Of a DNA stretch of 10,667 nt, positions 7,401 through 10,667 are shown piece by piece. The translations under genes and the position numbers were made by a program. Location: contig JAQIWT010001474.1 of assembly GCA_034696485.1 (NCBI GenBank), positions 1-10,667 on the forward strand, given 5' to 3'. The notes under the pieces are model-generated. The model saw only the letters and a list, made by a program, of their open reading frames with translations, was not told the origin of the DNA and searched no databases. Numbering within the stretch: the first letter of the stretch is position 1; each line of letters begins with the position of its first letter. The stretch comes from Isohypsibius dastychi. Taxonomy: Eukaryota > Tardigrada > Eutardigrada > Parachela > Isohypsibiidae.

Positions 7401-10246
7401 GATCTATGTCAAAACGATCGAGGGTAAATTCCACATCACTGCAGGACTGCCCAAAGGTATTGTACAGTTATTACTCGCCGTACTGGGATTCAACCTTAAA
7501 CCCTATCAGAGGCCGAATTTCTACGTTCATCTACGAACCCAGGTAGCCGTTTATAATCGGCGTTCTGTGCCCGGTATTTCTGCCGGATAATTAGAATCGT
7601 CTTTATACAATAAACACTTGAATAAAATCGAACAAAAACAGAAGACTGTTGAAATTTCAGCTCAAAGTCTGAATAGCCGAAACAAACATCTATTCGTTTC
7701 AAGTCAAAAGAATGCTGGTGCTCACCTGGTCTGTTTACCAACATGGCCGTGCTCAATGCTCCGAGCAGAAATCCAAAAACAGGTCCAAGCACTTTGGAAA
7801 TAAAGTGCAATCCCAAATACATCGCCGAATCTTTTCTCACAAAATGATCGTGCAGAACCGCGATCCCATATGCAATCGGAATCCCGCTCGCGCATCCCGA
7901 TATAAAATGGGAAATTGTGAAGATGCTCATTGTCGCCAAACGCCACGAATATCTCTCATCGGATTTGTTACATTTGAGACTGGCGATTGAGAGCTGCGTT
8001 GAATTTACTGCAGGACCAGTCCGGCATATTTCGTCATCCATGAGATTATGCCATGACGAATCCGGGGCGAGAAGTTCTGGGATTTCGAGGAGAAGATAGG
8101 CGATTATAACGAGGAAAGCGCTGACCGCGATGCTGCGTGGACGGTGGGATAGTTCACCGAAAAAGGAGAGGCCGATAAGACAAGCAATCCGCCCGATTTC
8201 GCCCATTGAAGTCGCGAACCCGATTTGACTGCTGGAGAGCTGAAAAATCAGAGAATATGTATTCTGAATTTTGAAATATTTTTAGAATTTTAAATTATAT
8301 GCTCAGATTTTGATTTGATAAATTTTCAAACTCAACGAATTTTAAATAATTCTGTACTTTTCTAATAAATCGGCCATGTTCATTTTTCAATTTTTTTTCT
8401 AGATTATCCGGTCGCAGAACCATAGGCATCAAATTAATTCATGATCAGCCAACTCGTGCCATTCATACTCTTGGCTGTTTACCACAAATAAAATTAAGAA
8501 GGAAGAAAGATTTATTTGCTGTTGGGATCAGAATAATCTGTATGGACATATCGAAAATTTTGTGAAAGGCGGTCGGTCAATGTGATATACAACAAATAAT
8601 ATAAATATACGGAATCTTGCAAAAAAAACGAAATTCTTACGAAGTTGCGGGAGTAACCTCCATAGGTTCACTTTCAAACGGGGATGTAGCATGAAAGTTC
8701 AACCAGCGCATGTGCCAGGGATGTTCACCATTTAACTACGTTGCACTCGTAGGCAACATGTAGCGATTCTAGCTTGATCTTCTAGTGTAAGCATTGTGGT
8801 TGTGAACGAACCGATCAGTTCCTGATGTGGAACTTCTGTAACTTCTTAGTTCATATACTGCAGAATCCTGAATTTCTGCATTTATTCTTTGATCTAATTT
8901 AAAATGACTGAACAAAAGTCAATTCTCTTCGGAAGTCGGATTCGCAATTCGCATAATACTCTAAAAACATTTCGTTGTTTGCGCTTTTGGTTCAGGTTCT
9001 GGCCGGAAAAGTTGTCAATCCACTTGATCACGAACAGTAATGTCAAAGATCTTGAGAGCTTAATCTTTTATGCATCAGGATTAGTTGTTTATCTTTGCAG
9101 CTCACCCATTAACTTTATCGCATGGCATTAAAAGATTGTGAGAAATTGATCATCTTCGCTTTCAGGTAAAATTCGACTTTATCAAACAAAATGAAACGTC
9201 TGAGTCGCTACTTGGTACATACCTCGTATTGCTTTTCAACAGACGTTATAATACTGATCCAAAACGCATAGAACATTCCTGCAAAAATAAACATACATAA
9301 ATAAATAGATTAATAAATTAGTATACCAGCATACAACGGAATCCCGGCGCGGATTTCTACAGATTTCCACTTTATTCTCTGGAAAGCCATGATTGAAACC
9401 TCGTTGATTGATTGACTTTAACCTTCCAACTTGTCAGTCAGCCAGAGTGAACGGGTAAATTTTCAATGAGAGCGGGGGAGGCGGGCTCACATGTTGAGTG
9501 GTGTCAGCCCATCAATCAACTAGATATCAATCATGGGTTTCCAGAGAATAAAGTGGAGATCTGTACGATCATACGTAATCCCGCTGCCCCCCAGCCCCCC
9601 GTGTATCGACCAATCCGAAATATGCGTCCAATTCACGTTTCAAAATCACAGTTGGGCGGAGGTCTGATTATTCCAGGTCAAAGCTACATTTTATGGGGGG
9701 CTGAGGGGGCAGCGGGATTATGATCGTAGAAATCCGCGCCGGGATTCCGTTGTATGCTGGTACTTGAAAAATGAATAAATAAATTTAAAATAAAATTAAA
9801 TGAACCGGTTGTCAAAATATAAGAATAAGATATCAGAGTTGAAACTTAAAAAATTTAAATACTGAAACTATAAATAATGAGAGACCAAAGAGGTACAGAA
9901 AATTGCGAAACAATTCTGCGATCAGATTATGTTTTCGTTTTCGTTTTCATAAAATGTGATGAGCAAATATTATGACAATTTTTCTACCTTGAAAACAACA
10001 TAATATTCCTAGTGTTGTCCGGAAAACGCCGATCGTCGCAAACCTGTCCAGTTTTCTGAATTTTAATCCATATAATCCACATAATCCATCTCCGGTTGGA
10101 TCCGGCTGCCTGAAATCCAGCTCCATATTTCCAATCGCAAATTCTGGATTTGTTTTTCTTCCGGAAATATCAAAAACAACTTGGTCTTCTGGATCTTCTT
10201 CCGAATCATCATCCGGATCACGTTTGTATGGGTGCTGATCCACCAT
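4434..10246 (-). CDS. Organic anion transporting polypeptide (OATP/SLCO family), 13 exons
   Basis: Exons in coding order: 10246–9988, 9278–9223, 8239–7726, 7307–7192, 6513–6396, 6280–6173, 5833–5759, 5689–5497, 5396–5258, 5199–5027, 4849–4785, 4722–4544 and, tentatively, 4493–4434. All junctions keep phase; total 2055 nt, 684 residues, a normal OATP length. OATPs are twelve-helix plasma-membrane carriers for amphipathic organic anions. Visible marks: first helix LGILCCFQGMF; LSSSQIGF (106–113) and HRPR (137–140); N-glycosylation sequons at Asn184 and Asn196 in the second outer loop; DPRW (285–288), the divergent family signature; PKYLETQF (397–404); LKPK (439–442); and a Kazal-like outer loop with 11 cysteines (467, 488, 492, 494, 503, 515, 519, 534, 536, 550, 554), the number typical of OATPs. 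The N-terminus is acidic and cytosolic. Family certain; ortholog and substrate unknown. Confidence 0.93.
4966..4976 (+). repeat. Homopolymer G11 tract in an OATP intron
   Basis: Eleven G on the plus strand (C on the OATP sense strand), preceded by GGGGGT, in the intron between exons 10 and 11 (4850–5026). Confidence 0.9.
5027..5689 (-). CDS. OATP exons 8–10: LKPK helix pair and Kazal-like extracellular loop
   Basis: The coding parts are 5689–5497, 5396–5258 and 5199–5027. Exon 8 holds the Gly/Cys-rich helix ending LYRYCDLKPK, the next helix, and the first loop cysteine in FRCPTRNMAG. Exon 9 is the core of the loop (DCNSPCHCQD; FSPVCD; YFSPCRAGC). Exon 10 adds NCRC and GFCPVAC, then the following helix. 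The cysteine spacing matches the Kazal-like domain of OATPs, where disulfides hold the large outer loop. Confidence 0.92.
5445..5469. repeat. Near-perfect 25-nt palindrome in an OATP intron
   Basis: Arms CTGACTGAAATC and GATTTCAGTCAG surround a single central G, in the 100-nt intron between exons 8 and 9. It can form a 12-bp hairpin or cruciform. No link to a known element is visible. Confidence 0.8.
5834..6172 (-). other. OATP intron between exons 6 and 7 (339 nt)
   Basis: A/T-rich, with a T9 run and no further exon. The flanking phases (both 1) match directly, giving SGFYLFLPKYLE across the junction. Confidence 0.7.
6396..6513 (-). CDS. OATP exon 5 (cytosolic loop after the signature helix)
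   Basis: This exon is too short to stand out as an open frame. It was found because exon 4 ends in phase 0 while exon 6 needs a phase-1 partner. Between TTTGTTGCAG and C|GTGAGT there are 118 nt that supply exactly that shift. They encode LFPSEFPANP and a basic stretch ending LSSR, like the Phe-Pro...Pro segment that follows the signature helix in other OATPs. Confidence 0.82.
6514..7191 (-). other. OATP intron between exons 4 and 5 (678 nt)
   Basis: It contains the G14 run and anonymous A/T-rich sequence. I see no extra exon, and none is needed to keep phase. Confidence 0.65.
7103..7116 (+). repeat. Homopolymer G14 tract in an OATP intron
   Basis: Fourteen G on the plus strand (C14 on the OATP sense strand), about 75 nt into the intron after exon 4. 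Confidence 0.9.
7192..7307 (-). CDS. OATP exon 4: divergent family signature and helix 6
   Basis: It encodes residues 277–315. It contains DRDPRWLNVRAWHVSMGIL, which lines up with the OATP signature D-x-R-W-(I/V)-G-A-W-W-x-G-(F/L)-L. The Asp and Arg-Trp are kept, but the second half is degenerate and appears to carry an inserted residue or two. A hydrophobic helix follows (LIISLLNIAVAFF). Acceptor TTTTGCAG and donor ATG|GTGAGT are both strong. Confidence 0.88.
7308..7725 (-). other. OATP intron between exons 3 and 4 (418 nt)
   Basis: The donor is CCAG|GTGAGC and the acceptor TTTTTGCAG. Open frames occur by chance on both strands, including read-through of exon 3 to about 7496, but none has domain features. 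Confidence 0.65.
7726..8239 (-). CDS. OATP exon 3: helices 2–5
   Basis: It encodes residues 106–276 (with one nt of residue 277). It opens LSSSQIGFATSMGEIG, matching the conserved Ser-Ser-x-x-x-Gly and Asp-Ile-Gly-Asn region, with Gly-Glu-Ile-Gly here. It continues FFGELSHRPRSIA. The outer loop carries Cys177, Cys195 and two N-glycosylation sequons. Two further helices follow (HFISGCASGIPIAYGIAVLHD; YLGLHF to FLLGALSTAML). This is the longest exon and the strongest family evidence together with the Kazal-like loop. Confidence 0.93.
8240..9222 (-). other. OATP intron 2 (983 nt)
   Basis: A/T-rich and without a supported gene. Near 8683–8715 the words ggggatgtagca and agttcaacc resemble tRNA start and B-box sequences but are far too close together for a tRNA. 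No transposon ends are visible. Confidence 0.6.
9223..9278 (-). CDS. OATP exon 2: end of helix 1 and the SVEKQYE motif
   Basis: A 56-nt exon (acceptor TTTTTGCAG, donor GAG|GTATGT) encoding MFYAFWISIITSVEKQYE. In other OATPs this spot reads Thr-(Thr/Ile)-Glu-Lys-Arg-Phe, followed by the Ser-Ser-x motif that begins exon 3. The phase-1 start fits exon 1 (FQ-G-MFYAFW). Confidence 0.9.
9327..9390 (-). other. Possible transposon-derived alternative first exon of the OATP gene
   Basis: On the OATP sense strand the outer element's left arm has an ATG (9390–9388) and a 21-codon open frame beginning MAFQRIKW and ending PLYA. It then meets G|GTATAC. The phase (1) fits exon 2, so the join would read LYA-G-MFYAFW. 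It would replace the acidic N-terminus and half of helix 1, so a normal transporter is unlikely. It may be chance. The inverted copy encodes nearly the same peptide once the inner insert is removed. Confidence 0.25.
9566..9726. mobile_element. Nested MITE inserted in the right arm of the outer element
   Basis: A 161-nt element with terminal inverted repeats of about 32–36 nt. It begins CGATCATACGTAATCCCGCT and ends with the complement of CGATCATAATCCCGCTG, the left copy carrying about four extra bases (CGTA). TA flanks both sides (9564–9565 and 9727–9728). Removing the element plus one TA exactly restores the sequence of the outer element's left arm (CTG-TA-GAAATCC), which proves a later insertion. 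The repeats are rich in C/G runs (CCCCCC-AG-CCCCCC). It has no coding capacity. Confidence 0.88.
9988..10246 (-). CDS. OATP exon 1: acidic N-terminus and start of helix 1
   Basis: The ATG at 10246 is the first Met after an in-frame TAA about 25 nt upstream, in context caaATGg. Residues 1–50 are acidic and polar (DPDDDSEEDPEDQ), typical of a cytosolic tail. CGLYGLKFRKLDRFAT (56–71) matches the Cys-Gly...Phe segment just before helix 1 in OATPs. LGILCCFQG then joins in phase to MFYAFW in exon 2, like the family's conserved Gln-Gly-Met-Phe. This makes it the true first coding exon, in preference to the transposon-derived ATG at 9390. Confidence 0.88.
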
Positions 10247-10667
10247 TTGCAAATTCGGGAAATCAATTTAAAAATAAAATTCCAGATGGTCAGAAAAATG
10301 CCGAATAAAATCGATATTTCCGGCGGGAATTCAATTCGATAAATCCACAACTGGAAATCCGCTTGAACGAGTGTTTAATGATAAGAACAACGGACTGGTT
10401 GGAAAATCCATATCGCGTTCAAAGGTGAATTGGCGCGAGAATTTCGGGCCAGGTGCGCTGATGTTGACATTGCTCATAAAAGTTGAGTTTACGCGCCGGA
10501 TTTGCGCAAGGAGAAAAGACTGACTAAGTTTCGGCATTAGATAACGCGAGTGAAATATTTTGTGTATTGGTCTGGTTTCGAGTTGAAGTGGAGAGGAGGA
10601 AAAGAATGAGAAACTTGACGGCTGCGGATTTTGCAGGTGTGACTATAGGGTGAGTCATGGGCTTGTT
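10247..10667. other. Region upstream of the OATP gene, possibly a shared promoter
   Basis: It presumably contains the OATP 5' untranslated region and promoter. A 68-codon minus-strand frame (10537–10331) has no recognisable features. A plus-strand ATG at 10606 (context aaagaATGa) opens MRNLTAADFAGVTI and meets a GG|GTGAGT donor at 10649/10650, so a divergent gene may begin here. That start rests on about 15 codons only. Confidence 0.3.

Larger units (their letters stand above)
9326..9760. mobile_element. Fold-back, MITE-like DNA transposon with TA target duplication (outer element)
   Basis: Long terminal inverted repeats: left arm about 9326–9413, right arm about 9510–9760 once the nested insert is removed. 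Each is about 88 nt, with about five mismatches between them; the outermost 36 nt are identical. The ends are CCAGCATACAACGG and its complement, and both are flanked by TA (9324–9325 and 9761–9762), the target duplication of Tc1/mariner-type elements. Weaker similarity extends the arms toward the centre (9414–9435 and 9489–9509). Without the insert the element is about 272 nt. No transposase is encoded, so it is non-autonomous. It lies in OATP intron 1. Confidence 0.85.
9279..9987 (-). other. OATP intron 1 (709 nt)
   Basis: It runs between CAAG|GTAGAA at the end of exon 1 and TTTTTGCAG before exon 2. Most of it is the nested transposon pair. The remainder is A/T-rich, with a short GTTTTC triple repeat near 9931–9948. 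Confidence 0.8.

Noticed and set aside
7360-7590. Plus-strand 76-codon frame inside an OATP intron
   Set aside because: No domain motifs and no splice context; chance open frame opposite the transporter gene.
8683-8720. tRNA-like words (ggggatgtagca, agttcaacc)
   Set aside because: The A-box-like and B-box-like words are about 10 nt apart, and no cloverleaf arms pair.
9327-9390. MAFQRIKW... as the true first OATP exon
   Set aside because: It is part of a transposon arm with an inverted copy 100–400 nt away. The exon at 9988–10246 gives the conserved Phe-Gln-Gly-Met-Phe join and the Cys-Gly pre-helix segment. Kept only as a possible alternative exon.
10331-10537. Minus-strand 68-codon frame upstream of the OATP ATG
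   Set aside because: It ends in a stop before the OATP start, has no motifs, and is not needed for the gene model.

Overview
This is eukaryotic, animal DNA. Both recognisable genes belong to families typical of animals: a zona pellucida (ZP) domain protein and an organic anion transporting polypeptide (OATP, SLCO/SLC21). Both are split by GT–AG introns, several only 50–70 nt long, which suggests a compact invertebrate genome. I cannot name the phylum from this window. Four G/C homopolymer runs of 11–15 nt lie outside the exons, three of them inside introns.

Layout. Bases 1–224 may hold the last coding exon of an unrecognised upstream plus-strand gene (weak). Bases 856–4048 (+) are a seven-exon gene for a predicted secreted protein of 641 codons: signal peptide, a short leucine-rich-repeat (LRR) region with a C-terminal cap, a complete ZP-N/ZP-C module and an acidic Ser/Thr tail. 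All six splice junctions keep phase, yet exon 2 has two in-frame TGA codons. One of them sits exactly where the LRR cap motif expects a cysteine. Bases 4434–10246 (-) are a thirteen-exon OATP gene predicting about 684 residues. It carries the 11 extracellular cysteines of the Kazal-like loop, the Pro-Lys-Tyr-Leu-Glu motif and a divergent form of the family's Asp-Pro-Arg-Trp signature. The last exon is the uncertain part.

The two genes converge, with under 400 nt between their stop codons. I see no functional link between a secreted or matrix ZP protein and a membrane transporter.

Intron 1 of the OATP gene holds a nested pair of small non-autonomous DNA transposons. The outer one is a fold-back element (9326–9760) with arms of about 88 nt, flanked by TA. 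Its right arm is interrupted by a second inverted-repeat element (9566–9726), also flanked by TA. The left arm carries an ATG reading frame in the OATP sense direction. It ends at a GT donor made by the element's end plus its TA duplication, in the right phase for OATP exon 2, so it could act as an alternative first exon. The right edge (10606 on) may start a divergent plus-strand gene (weak).
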